From Rhizosphaericola sp047606825 (GTDB lineage Bacteria; Bacteroidota; Bacteroidia; Chitinophagales; Chitinophagaceae): a stretch of 32,764 nucleotides of DNA. The stretch lies in contig JASGDY010000049.1 of the NCBI GenBank assembly GCA_047606825.1, forward strand, positions 1-32,764, written 5' to 3'. This document shows, piece by piece, positions 25,793 to 32,764 of this stretch. How positions within the stretch are numbered: the first letter of the stretch is position 1; each line of letters begins with the position of its first letter. Below the pieces are notes generated by a model that was given only the letters and a program-made list of their open reading frames with translations, was not told the origin of the DNA and did no database searches. The position numbers and the translations under genes are program-made.

Positions 25793-27157
25793 TTATTTGT
25801 TGTTGCCGTAATAAGACAGGATTTTAACGGAAAAAATATAATTGTAGTAGGCATTTGACTGATTTATCCTGGCCTGATACAGGGTGTTCAATGCCATCAG
25901 GTAGTCGGACAGTGTAGATTTGCCTATCTCAAACCTTTTCTGTGCAAATACGTAGCCCTTCTCGGTAGTCACCAACGTCCTTTTGCTGTTCAGGTAAACG
26001 GAGAGGTTTGACCTTGCAGTATTGTAGGCATCATAGATATCCTGCTTGAGTTGCTGGTTGTTTCCGTCAGCCTGTAGCTGTTGGATCTTGACCTGGATTC
26101 CAATATCCTTATAGTTATAGTATGCCTTTCTGTTGCTGTATATCGGTACGCTTACCGACACGCCGACGTACTGGTAAAGGTTGATGTTGAACAGTTGTCT
26201 GAAATAAGGGGATACCTGTCCATAGGCATCCGTGAACTTGTTGGAATAGCTGGACGAAATGTTCGCGCTGCCCGATATGGTTGGGTAAAGGCTGGCCTTA
26301 GCGATTTTCTTCTGTAAGTTCAATGCTTCCAGTTTTGCCCTGTCCTCCCGTTGCCGGGGCTGGACCAAAAGTGCGTCCTCATAGACGGCTTCCGGTTCTC
26401 TGAGCAGCGGAAAGTCCTTTTCCCCGCCTTCCATGGTGTCGACCTCGAACGTTTCGTGCTGGTCAATACCGAGCAAGGTTTTCATCTGGCTTTTGGATTT
26501 CTGAACATTGGAAATCTGGGTATAATAGACAGTGCTGTCCGATGCCAGCTGCGTAACCATCTGCAGGAGGTCACTTTCGGGTTTCTTCCCAAAGTCCACC
26601 TGTTTGCCGGTAAGCTCCAGTTGCCTTGCCGTGAGCTCGATCTGCCTTCGTGAAATCTCAAGTTGTTTCTCTGCCAGCAGGACCTGAAGGCAGGCTGCCG
26701 CGATGTTCAGTTTCAGGTCGTTTTTGAGCCTTTCCGTCTCAAGCCTGGCGACCTCGACGTTTTTTTCGTTCAGCCGCACGGTATTCTTTATCGAAAACCA
26801 GTTGAACAAGGTCACGCCGGACTGGAACCCCATGCTGCTGTACATGATCTGCGTATTCGTGTAGCTGTTCGTCGTCGGATCGATGGAACGTCCAAACTGG
26901 GACGCCAGCGAGGAAGAAAACCCCAAGGTGGGGAACCTGTTGTTCCTTGACTGGTGCAAGGTATTTTCTGAGGACTGCTCCTGTAGGCGGGACCTAGCGA
27001 CGGAAACGTTATGGACATAGGCATACTGTATGCAACTGTCCAGTGTCCATGTCCTTTGGGCACGGGCTTGTTGTCCCGATATAAACTGGAAGATACAGGT
27101 AGTCCAAAACAAGACAATAACGGAGAGTCGGTTGTCCATCCAGTCAAGATTGTTCAT
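25793..27157 (-). CDS. TolC-like outer-membrane efflux channel
   Basis: This 454-residue protein has an N-terminal signal (LSVIVLFWTTCIFQFISGQQARAQ) followed by the outer-membrane-efflux pattern WTLDSCIQYAYVHNVSVARSR. It contains two long helical repeats. One is rich in LKLNIAAACLQVLLAEKQLEISRRQIELTARQLELTGKQ. The second has KLEALNLQKKIAKASLYPTIS and FEIGKSTLSDYLMALNTLYQARINQSNAYYNYIF. Barrel strands lie between (PTLGFSSSLASQFGRSIDP and YVGVSVSVPIYSNRKAYYNY). This fits the trimeric TolC family. Its ATG overlaps the stop of the HlyD-type gene by four bases, so the two are translationally coupled. It should form the outer-membrane exit of a type I-like peptide exporter with the HlyD-type adaptor and the C39 ABC transporter encoded upstream. 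Confidence 0.92.
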   Translation of the reverse strand: MNNLDWMDNRLSVIVLFWTTCIFQFISGQQARAQRTWTLDSCIQYAYVHNVSVARSRLQEQSSENTLHQSRNNRFPTLGFSSSLASQFGRSIDPTTNSYTNTQIMYSSMGFQSGVTLFNWFSIKNTVRLNEKNVEVARLETERLKNDLKLNIAAACLQVLLAEKQLEISRRQIELTARQLELTGKQVDFGKKPESDLLQMVTQLASDSTVYYTQISNVQKSKSQMKTLLGIDQHETFEVDTMEGGEKDFPLLREPEAVYEDALLVQPRQREDRAKLEALNLQKKIAKASLYPTISGSANISSSYSNKFTDAYGQVSPYFRQLFNINLYQYVGVSVSVPIYSNRKAYYNYKDIGIQVKIQQLQADGNNQQLKQDIYDAYNTARSNLSVYLNSKRTLVTTEKGYVFAQKRFEIGKSTLSDYLMALNTLYQARINQSNAYYNYIFSVKILSYYGNNK

Positions 27158-28497
27158 TTAGTGATAGAAATTCCTTTTACTATCCTGTAATAAAGCCTTT
27201 CGAACAGGCTCATGTCCTTTGTCACGATAAGCGCATCCGCCTTTAGTCCGTCTTTGTAGGGCAGGGTTATATGCTGGTTGGTGACAAGACCTTTGTCTAA
27301 CCCGACGATACCAAGGTAGCCGCTGTCCGACACGACCCTTGACATATAATCCAGGCTTCCCTTTACGATACCCTTTTCCTGGTAGGGATAGGCATCGAAG
27401 CGCAGCTGGACCTGCATGCCGGTATCCACCTTTCCGAGGTTGTTCTGCGGAAGGTAGAGCTCGGCGAACAGCCTGTCGTCAGTCGGAGCCACATAACCTA
27501 TGGTTTTGCCGGACTGCACGTATTGGGCATGTTGGAGAGGCCTGGTAAGGTACAGCGTACCATCAACCGGGGCAATGAGCACATATTGTTTTATCCATGC
27601 GTCAATGGTGCTTTTCAGTGTCTGGAGGGCCTGTTCAAGAAGGACGCGTTGCTGCGCCAGGTCATGGTCGAGCTGTTCCAGCTCTTTAAGTTTGTCCCGT
27701 TTCTGGTTCTGGTTCGAAAGGATGCTGGAATTTACCTGCGGTAGCCCCATCTGTCTATTAAGGAGCTGGCTTTGGTCTTGGCGGTACTCCTCCGCCGAAA
27801 TGATCTTTTCCCTGTATAGGCTTTCGTTCATTTTGTGGTTCTCCTCGGCAAGCCGGTTGTCTTTTTCCGCCAACCCGCGTTGTTCGTCGAGTGCGTTACC
27901 CATTTTGTCAAGGGTAGAGAGGTCGCTGCCCAACATGGCCTTTTTGCGACCGTAGAAACCATTCACATAGTAGTCGTTGAACTGCTGTAAGGCCGAAACA
28001 AAGGTCTGGTACGCAGACTGGACTTCTCCGAGTCTGCCGTACCTTTCGCCGAAAAGGTTGGACATTTCTTTAAGTTTGTTCCCGAAGAGGAGGTTGTCGG
28101 CACGGCCAAGCTGTCTTGACAGTGACATTACCTGCCCCGCGTCGGCGGCGCTTTCTATGTAGGCGATTGTCGCGCCGCTGTCTATATGCTGCCCATTGCC
28201 GACGAAAAGACTTGCCAATGCGCCTGACTGGAAGGCAACGATGTCTTTTGGCCCGTTGCGGGAGGTAAGCGTTGCCCGTGTCTGTACGATGTCGGGGTAA
28301 CGGATGAACCAGGTAGCCCCAAACAAGGCAGCCAATATCCCCAGGAAAAGGAACAACGCCCATTTCTCGGTAAAGCCAGGCCTCCGGCTGATGATTTCCT
28401 GTGCAGCTTCGGAGCGGTTCTGGAAATTGCCAACATGTACCGTTTTCGGCATGCCGTCATCCAAGGTTTGGTAACTGTCGATATTTTTTCCTGGCAT
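27154..28497 (-). CDS. HlyD-family periplasmic adaptor (membrane fusion protein) of peptide exporter
   Basis: This 447-residue protein has one N-terminal membrane helix (ALFLFLGILAALFGATWFIR, about residues 47-66) after a cytoplasmic stretch. A lipoyl-like half follows (GALASLFVGNGQHIDSGATIAYI), then a long coiled-coil region (about 120-280, with LDEQRGLAEKDNRLAEENHKMNES and LKELEQLDHDLAQQRVLLEQALQTLK). The second lipoyl half is VLIAPVDGTLYLTRPLQHAQYVQSGKTIGYV, and the end is beta-barrel (AELYLPQNNLGKVDTGMQVQLRF). That is the HlyD/bacteriocin-adaptor layout. It bridges the inner-membrane ABC exporter and the TolC-like channel. It is separated from the ABC gene by 108 bases that contain small inverted repeats (28569-28583; 28583-28588 with 28604-28609), and overlaps the TolC-like gene by four bases. 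Confidence 0.93.
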   Translation of the reverse strand: MPGKNIDSYQTLDDGMPKTVHVGNFQNRSEAAQEIISRRPGFTEKWALFLFLGILAALFGATWFIRYPDIVQTRATLTSRNGPKDIVAFQSGALASLFVGNGQHIDSGATIAYIESAADAGQVMSLSRQLGRADNLLFGNKLKEMSNLFGERYGRLGEVQSAYQTFVSALQQFNDYYVNGFYGRKKAMLGSDLSTLDKMGNALDEQRGLAEKDNRLAEENHKMNESLYREKIISAEEYRQDQSQLLNRQMGLPQVNSSILSNQNQKRDKLKELEQLDHDLAQQRVLLEQALQTLKSTIDAWIKQYVLIAPVDGTLYLTRPLQHAQYVQSGKTIGYVAPTDDRLFAELYLPQNNLGKVDTGMQVQLRFDAYPYQEKGIVKGSLDYMSRVVSDSGYLGIVGLDKGLVTNQHITLPYKDGLKADALIVTKDMSLFERLYYRIVKGISITK

Positions 28498-28605
28498 AAA
28501 TGATACGTGGGGTTTGAAATGAGCGGCAATAAAATAAAATCCGAATCAATCTGTTTTGTTCTGTATTTTACAATCCGATTGTATAGCCGAATTCATGCAA
28601 TATGG

Positions 28606-30819
28606 CTATGTCCCAAGCTCTAACTGGTTTCTGACCAGTTCATAATACGTCCCCTTGGCGGAAGCCAGTTGTTCATGTGTGCCCTCCTCTACAATCCGTC
28701 CCCTGTCGAGTACCACTATTTTGTCGGCATTCCTTACCGTACTCAATCGGTGGGCAACGACAACTACTGTCTTTCCCTCAAAGAACCTTTCGAAGTTTTC
28801 CACGATTTTCCTTTCGTTGTTGGCGTCAAGCGCATTGGTCGCCTCGTCGAAAAACAGGTACTCCGGATTTTTGTACACCGCACGTGCTATCAACAGGCGC
28901 TGCTTCTGCCCCTGGCTTAGCCCTACGCCTTCTGAGCCGAGCTGTGTGTAAAAGCCGTTGGGCAAGGTTTCTATAAACGAAAGGATATTGGCAAGGCGGC
29001 AGCTTTGCTCAAGCCTTTCATATTCTATGGTTTCCTGCCCGACGGCGATGTTACGGGCAATCGTGTCGTTGAACACATAACCGTCCTGCATCACCGCCCC
29101 GCACGAGCCGCGCCAAAAGCCATGCCCTACGAGGTCGAACCTGACTCCCGACGTTCCGTCCTCTGCGGAAGACCTGCCTATCCTTACTTCTCCGCCATAC
29201 TGTTCATATATTTTGAGGAGAACCTTAAGCAAAGTTGTCTTTCCACTGCCGCTGCTGCCGACGATTGCGGTAACCTTGCCTTCCGGGATGGTGAGGTTGA
29301 TGTTTTCCAGTACGGGGTCGTTACCGGCACCAGGATAGGCAAATGATAGATTTTTTATCTCGATGCTTTTTCCTGCCGGTAGTTGTGTGACGTATGTCTT
29401 ATCGGCATCCTCCTCGTCCGGTAGCTGGTGTATCTCGTTCAGCCTTTCCATGCTTATCTTGGCGTCCTGCGCACTCTGCACGAAGGAAACCCACTGGCTG
29501 ACCGGGCCGCCCAGCTGCCCAATGATGTATTGGACTGCCAGCATGGCGCCAAGTGTCAGCTGTCCGTCGATGACGAGCTTCGCCACGATGAAGCTGATGG
29601 CTATGTTCTGCACCTGGTTGATGAGCGTCGCCCCGGCGGACTGCCACTGACTGTAGTTCAGGCTTTTGAAATTCAGCTTAAAAACCGATGCTTGTATGTT
29701 TTCCCAATCCCAACGCTTCTGCTTTTCCGCATTGTTCAGCCGGATCTCCTGCATCCCCTGTACCAGCTGGAGTGTTGCATTGTTTTCACGGGAGGACAGG
29801 TGGAACGTCTGGTAGTTAATCTTTCTGCGTATCCGGAGGAAAAGCTGTACCCAGCCGAAATAAATCATACTGCCCAGCATGAAGACAAAAAACAACTGTA
29901 CGTTGTACACCATCAGGACAATAGCGTACACTACGAAGTTGAAGACGGAGAACATGGTGTTCAGCGCGGTCCCGGTTAGGAACCCCTGTATCGTGTTGTG
30001 GTCGTTGATGCGCTGGAGGGTGTCCCCGGTATGGTGTACGTCGAAGTATGCAACGGGAAGCTTTGTTAGCTTAATCCAGAAATCGGAGAGTATCTGTATG
30101 TTCAGGATGTTGGATATGCGCAACAACAGCCGACTACGGATGAATCCTACTATGGTCTGGCTGAGGGTGAGCATGAGCTGTGCCACCAGTACGATAACTA
30201 CATACTGTAGGTTCTGCGTATTGATGCCTGTATCCACGATGCTCTGGGTCAGGAACGGGACGACGAGCTGAAGAAGGGAAGTGATGATGAGCGCAATGAA
30301 TACCTGTACGACCTGCGGCCTGCTTCCTGACAGATACTGCAAAACCAGTTGCCAGCTCAGTCGATGTTCATGCTCCCCTTCGGATTCATAAAACACGGGG
30401 GTAGGTTCCATGAGCAGCGCGGTGCCAAGCTGTTCGCCATCGTTGGTCTCCGATGAAGCCCAGTGGGAAAGAAACTCGCTTTTCGTATAGGATACGAGCC
30501 CTTTTGCGGGATCGGCAACCTTTGCACGGTTTCTTGAAACGTCCACCAGCACGACGAAATGGTGCTGGTCCCAGTGCAGGATGCAGGGAAGTGCGATTTC
30601 CGGCAGCTGGCTGTAACCGACCTGTACACCCCTTGTGCGGAAGCCGACCTTTTCTGCCGTGTCGCTGATACCGAGCAGGGACACGCCCTGTTTGCTGAAT
30701 CCCGTCTTTTGCCGTAGCGTGTCGGCGTTGTAGTGGCGCCCGTAGTGCTTGGCGACCATGCGCAGACAGGTGGGTCCGCAGTCCATTGCGTTGAGTTGCT
30801 TATAGTAAGTAAAGGGCAT
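28606..30819 (-). CDS. C39-peptidase-containing ABC transporter (PCAT), bacteriocin-type exporter
   Basis: This 737-residue protein fuses three parts. Residues 1-130 are a C39 cysteine peptidase with all catalytic residues (Cys14 in MDCGPTCL, His87 in HHFVVLVDV, Asp103 in ADPAKG), which cuts double-glycine leaders on the cytosolic side. About 165-440 is the six-helix ABC membrane domain. The C-terminal ATPase has Walker A GSSGSGKTT, the signature LSQGQKQR (SQGQ instead of SGGQ), Walker B YLFFDEATNALD and the switch histidine in VAHRLST. With the HlyD- and TolC-like genes downstream and a double-glycine precursor gene upstream, it should mature and export that peptide. ATG at 30819 puts the catalytic Cys at the usual distance from the N-terminus. 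All motifs look functional. Confidence 0.95.
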   Translation of the reverse strand: MPFTYYKQLNAMDCGPTCLRMVAKHYGRHYNADTLRQKTGFSKQGVSLLGISDTAEKVGFRTRGVQVGYSQLPEIALPCILHWDQHHFVVLVDVSRNRAKVADPAKGLVSYTKSEFLSHWASSETNDGEQLGTALLMEPTPVFYESEGEHEHRLSWQLVLQYLSGSRPQVVQVFIALIITSLLQLVVPFLTQSIVDTGINTQNLQYVVIVLVAQLMLTLSQTIVGFIRSRLLLRISNILNIQILSDFWIKLTKLPVAYFDVHHTGDTLQRINDHNTIQGFLTGTALNTMFSVFNFVVYAIVLMVYNVQLFFVFMLGSMIYFGWVQLFLRIRRKINYQTFHLSSRENNATLQLVQGMQEIRLNNAEKQKRWDWENIQASVFKLNFKSLNYSQWQSAGATLINQVQNIAISFIVAKLVIDGQLTLGAMLAVQYIIGQLGGPVSQWVSFVQSAQDAKISMERLNEIHQLPDEEDADKTYVTQLPAGKSIEIKNLSFAYPGAGNDPVLENINLTIPEGKVTAIVGSSGSGKTTLLKVLLKIYEQYGGEVRIGRSSAEDGTSGVRFDLVGHGFWRGSCGAVMQDGYVFNDTIARNIAVGQETIEYERLEQSCRLANILSFIETLPNGFYTQLGSEGVGLSQGQKQRLLIARAVYKNPEYLFFDEATNALDANNERKIVENFERFFEGKTVVVVAHRLSTVRNADKIVVLDRGRIVEEGTHEQLASAKGTYYELVRNQLELGT

Positions 30820-30884
30820 CTGTCGGTATTGTGACGGTTTTATGGAATAAATAAAATAGTATCTACTGCTTTCTATTGATATCT

Positions 30885-32318
30885 TTATAAGTTCTGTTCT
30901 ATCAGTTTTTCCAACCCCGGGTCGCTCGGGCGGGGCGCGTCGGAAGATATCATTTTGCCGTCCTTCCCGATGAGCATGTAGCGGGGGATAGTTGTTATCT
31001 TGTACTGGCTCATAAATCTTGATTTATCGTTGTTCATTAACAAATAGCTATTTTTGCCTTCAAGTTTTTCCTCGCTACTTGCCCTTGTCCACGCCGTTTT
31101 ATCTTTGTCGGTAGATATGTATATAAAAGCAATAGGCTTATTCGCATATTTCTTTCTAAGAATAGCAGCGTAGGGCATTTCGTTCCTGCACGGACCACAC
31201 CAGCTCACCCATACGTCTACATATACGATCGTCCCTTTATATCTATACATCAAAGAATCGAAATCAAAATAACCATCCAATAGTTGTACTGACGTTCTGG
31301 ATGTTCTGTCATTGGCAGATTTCTTTTCGTCATATATCCCGGATATATAGATTTTATAGTCATCGTCACCCTCGGTCGTCATGAAATCATCAAACAGCTT
31401 TTTGTCGGGAATGTTATCCATGTTGCCTCTATCCTTTAAAACGTAAAATAATATCCTGTCTCTTGACGTTCCCGTCAAACCATGCTTGACATCTTGGTAC
31501 ATTTCCTCCGAATATTTTTTGCTGCTTATATTGGTAAGCTGTCTGTATTTATATTTTAAGAATACATACTGAAGCTGACTAAACCAAAAATCATCTTTGT
31601 ATAGTGGTTTTTTGACAATAATGTCTTCCAATCCGTCCAGGTATTCATAATATGTCTTTGACACATTGTCTTTGGATTCAGTGCCTATAAACAAAAGCTG
31701 TGTAGCATACAAATGGCTGGAGAAATACGCTCTCATTGCCTCGTCAAAATTTTTGGTTATTTTTCTATCCTGCTTATATCTGTCCAAAAACGCCAAATTA
31801 TAATCATATTCCTGCGTATAAAGCGAATCAACCTCTTTGTAACTACCGTTGATGAGCTTGTTTCTTAGCTGTGTTATTTTATAGAACGGAAACGGGGTAG
31901 ATTCGTTTAATATCCTTGTCAAAGCCAGTTCATTGTTTCTTATGCTGTCGTTGGCGATATGCATTACGGCATTTTTTAACCCATCCAACGCGACCTCTAT
32001 CCTTTCTTTTGGATAGAGAATATAGAATGTCTGGTACTGGTTGGTTTGGATTAGGTAGATTGGTTCTTTTGTGTATATTGTTTGAATGGAGTGTGGCAAC
32101 AGAAAAACCCTAACGCGGTCATTGTATTTGTTTGAGTATGCAAAATTGACCGATGTCGGTGTTTTGTTAATTAAAACAATGCTGTCAAAAAGTATTTCGG
32201 GAAAAATTACGGCATGGCTTGTTGGTTTCGCACAGTCTGATTTAGTTTTTCCGTGCAAATCAAGGAGGGCGAATACAAACAATAGCGTATATATTGCCTT
32301 ATGAACGAATGCCTTCAT
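30885..32318 (-). CDS. TlpA/ResA-like thioredoxin-domain protein, exported
   Basis: This 477-residue protein has a signal peptide (AIYTLLFVFALLDLHG, residues about 8-23). A large helical N-terminal domain without a family I can name runs from about 40 to 340. The C-terminal thioredoxin domain has VDVWVSWCGPCRNEMP (Cys374, Cys377), IAFIYISTDKD and the cis-Pro strand TTIPRYMLIGKDG. Many Bacteroidota have such long TlpA-like proteins; they act in the periplasm on thiols or disulfides. It lies 23 bases downstream of the Cys-rich precursor and 65 bases before the exporter, so it may fold or reduce the exported peptide's disulfides. That partnership is inferred from position only. The DNA is AT-rich like the precursor gene, unlike the more GC-rich exporter genes. 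Confidence 0.85.
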   Translation of the reverse strand: MKAFVHKAIYTLLFVFALLDLHGKTKSDCAKPTSHAVIFPEILFDSIVLINKTPTSVNFAYSNKYNDRVRVFLLPHSIQTIYTKEPIYLIQTNQYQTFYILYPKERIEVALDGLKNAVMHIANDSIRNNELALTRILNESTPFPFYKITQLRNKLINGSYKEVDSLYTQEYDYNLAFLDRYKQDRKITKNFDEAMRAYFSSHLYATQLLFIGTESKDNVSKTYYEYLDGLEDIIVKKPLYKDDFWFSQLQYVFLKYKYRQLTNISSKKYSEEMYQDVKHGLTGTSRDRILFYVLKDRGNMDNIPDKKLFDDFMTTEGDDDYKIYISGIYDEKKSANDRTSRTSVQLLDGYFDFDSLMYRYKGTIVYVDVWVSWCGPCRNEMPYAAILRKKYANKPIAFIYISTDKDKTAWTRASSEEKLEGKNSYLLMNNDKSRFMSQYKITTIPRYMLIGKDGKMISSDAPRPSDPGLEKLIEQNL

Positions 32319-32341
32319 GTCTTTAATATTGTTAATCCCGA

Positions 32342-32614
32342 TTATGCATTAGTGCATCCTGCATGGTTTGCCCAGGATGCATCGCAACAAGAGTCGCAAC
32401 ACCAGTGCATACCGGGGATTAATGCAGCATTGGATTCCGCAGTACTCCTGTCTACATTATCCACGTAAGTAGTCCCAAATTCTGTCGGTGTTTCATATTG
32501 ACAACTTCCATCAGTAGGCGGTTCGGCATACCCACCCAACACATTTTTCATTTCCTCTCTGGAGAGGACTCGACCCCCTTTAAAGTCCTGAAGACTGATT
32601 TTTTTGTTTGTCAT
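32342..32614 (-). CDS. double-glycine-leader precursor of a Cys-rich secreted peptide
   Basis: This 90-residue protein starts with a charged leader ending LSREEMKNVLGG (residues 17-28). That is the classical double-glycine signal cut by C39 peptidases, of the Bacteroidota natural-product-precursor type. Cleavage after Gly28 would give a core of 62 residues rich in small and acidic residues, with six cysteines: Cys38, then Cys72-Cys73 and Cys76-Cys77 in HWCCDSCCDASW, and Cys87 near the end. An even number of cysteines, a thioredoxin-like protein and no visible modification enzyme suggest disulfides rather than lanthionines. A second GG (residues 13-14, DFKGG) lies earlier in the leader. It is the first gene of the operon within the window; other precursors could lie beyond the right edge. 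Activity (bacteriocin, signal or other) is unknown. I do not recognise the core. Confidence 0.82.
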   Translation of the reverse strand: MTNKKISLQDFKGGRVLSREEMKNVLGGYAEPPTDGSCQYETPTEFGTTYVDNVDRSTAESNAALIPGMHWCCDSCCDASWANHAGCTNA

Positions 32615-32764
32615 CTTTTTAAGATTTTAATTTTTAACACTAGCGTTGCGTTGTTGATTAAATAATAAATATTATTATTTATAAAATATTGATTTTTAAT
32701 ATTTTAGTCACTTGAAAAATATTTTCAAAAATTCAAATCGTTTCCAAATAAAAATACCTTAAAA
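32615..32764 (-). promoter_or_regulatory. AT-rich leader region of the peptide operon
   Basis: The last 150 bases hold no gene and are extremely AT-rich, as expected for the promoter of the operon that begins at the precursor. A near -7 box (TATTTTTC on the minus strand, one mismatch to TAnnTTTG) is present, but a correctly spaced TTG is not clear. No tandem precursor gene or riboswitch-like structure is visible before the window ends. Confidence 0.3.

Noticed and set aside
28569..28609. Small palindromes between the ABC exporter and HlyD genes as operator or attenuator
   Set aside because: Stems are only 6-7 bp in AT-rich DNA without matching copies elsewhere in the window; not enough to call a site.

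Overview
The window looks like chromosomal DNA of a Bacteroidota (phylum Bacteroidetes) glycan degrader, most likely from the Sphingobacteria/Chitinophaga/Cytophaga side. I infer this from two SusC/SusD pairs, Bacteroidota-type lipoprotein signals, a hybrid two-component regulator, a GH109-type oxidoreductase-fold glycosidase, a perfect TAnnTTTG promoter box and the lack of Shine-Dalgarno sequences. No RNA gene, CRISPR array or intact insertion sequence was seen. Genus cannot be decided by eye.

Layout, left to right. (1) Positions 1-10266, all on the minus strand, hold an amino-sugar utilisation locus. In transcription order it runs LacI-type regulator, decayed DNA, a 54-bp perfect palindrome that looks like the regulator's operator, susC, susD, a GH109-like enzyme, nagB, nagA, and the start of another Gfo/Idh/MocA oxidoreductase cut by the window edge. 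The expected chain is outer-membrane uptake of a HexNAc-containing glycan, periplasmic cleavage, then deacetylation and deamination of amino-sugar 6-phosphates to fructose-6-phosphate.

(2) Positions 10431-22243, minus strand, hold a fructan (probably levan) utilisation locus. In transcription order it runs sugar porter, broken fructokinase, susC, susD, DUF4960-type surface lipoprotein, surface endo-acting GH32, small thioredoxin-like protein, and exo-acting GH32. A divergent hybrid sensor/regulator with a sugar-binding-protein-like sensor (22560-25349, plus strand) controls it by analogy. Content and order strongly resemble the Bacteroides thetaiotaomicron BT1754-BT1763 fructan locus. The fructokinase is a pseudogene.

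(3) Positions 25350-25792 are a junk spacer holding a frameshifted remnant of a CobW-family GTPase C-terminus. (4) Positions 25793-32614, minus strand, look like a complete peptide-export operon: a 90-residue double-glycine-leader precursor with a Cys-rich core, a periplasmic TlpA-like thioredoxin protein, a C39-peptidase ABC exporter, a HlyD-type adaptor and a TolC-like outer-membrane channel. No modification enzyme is visible. The mature product would be a Cys-rich peptide of about 62 residues, probably disulfide-bonded. This is the best candidate for an undescribed system in the window.

Base composition is patchy. Single 60-base lines counted by hand run from 32% GC inside the first susC to 75% in the sugar porter and 78% at the left edge, which suggests assembly from pieces with different histories.
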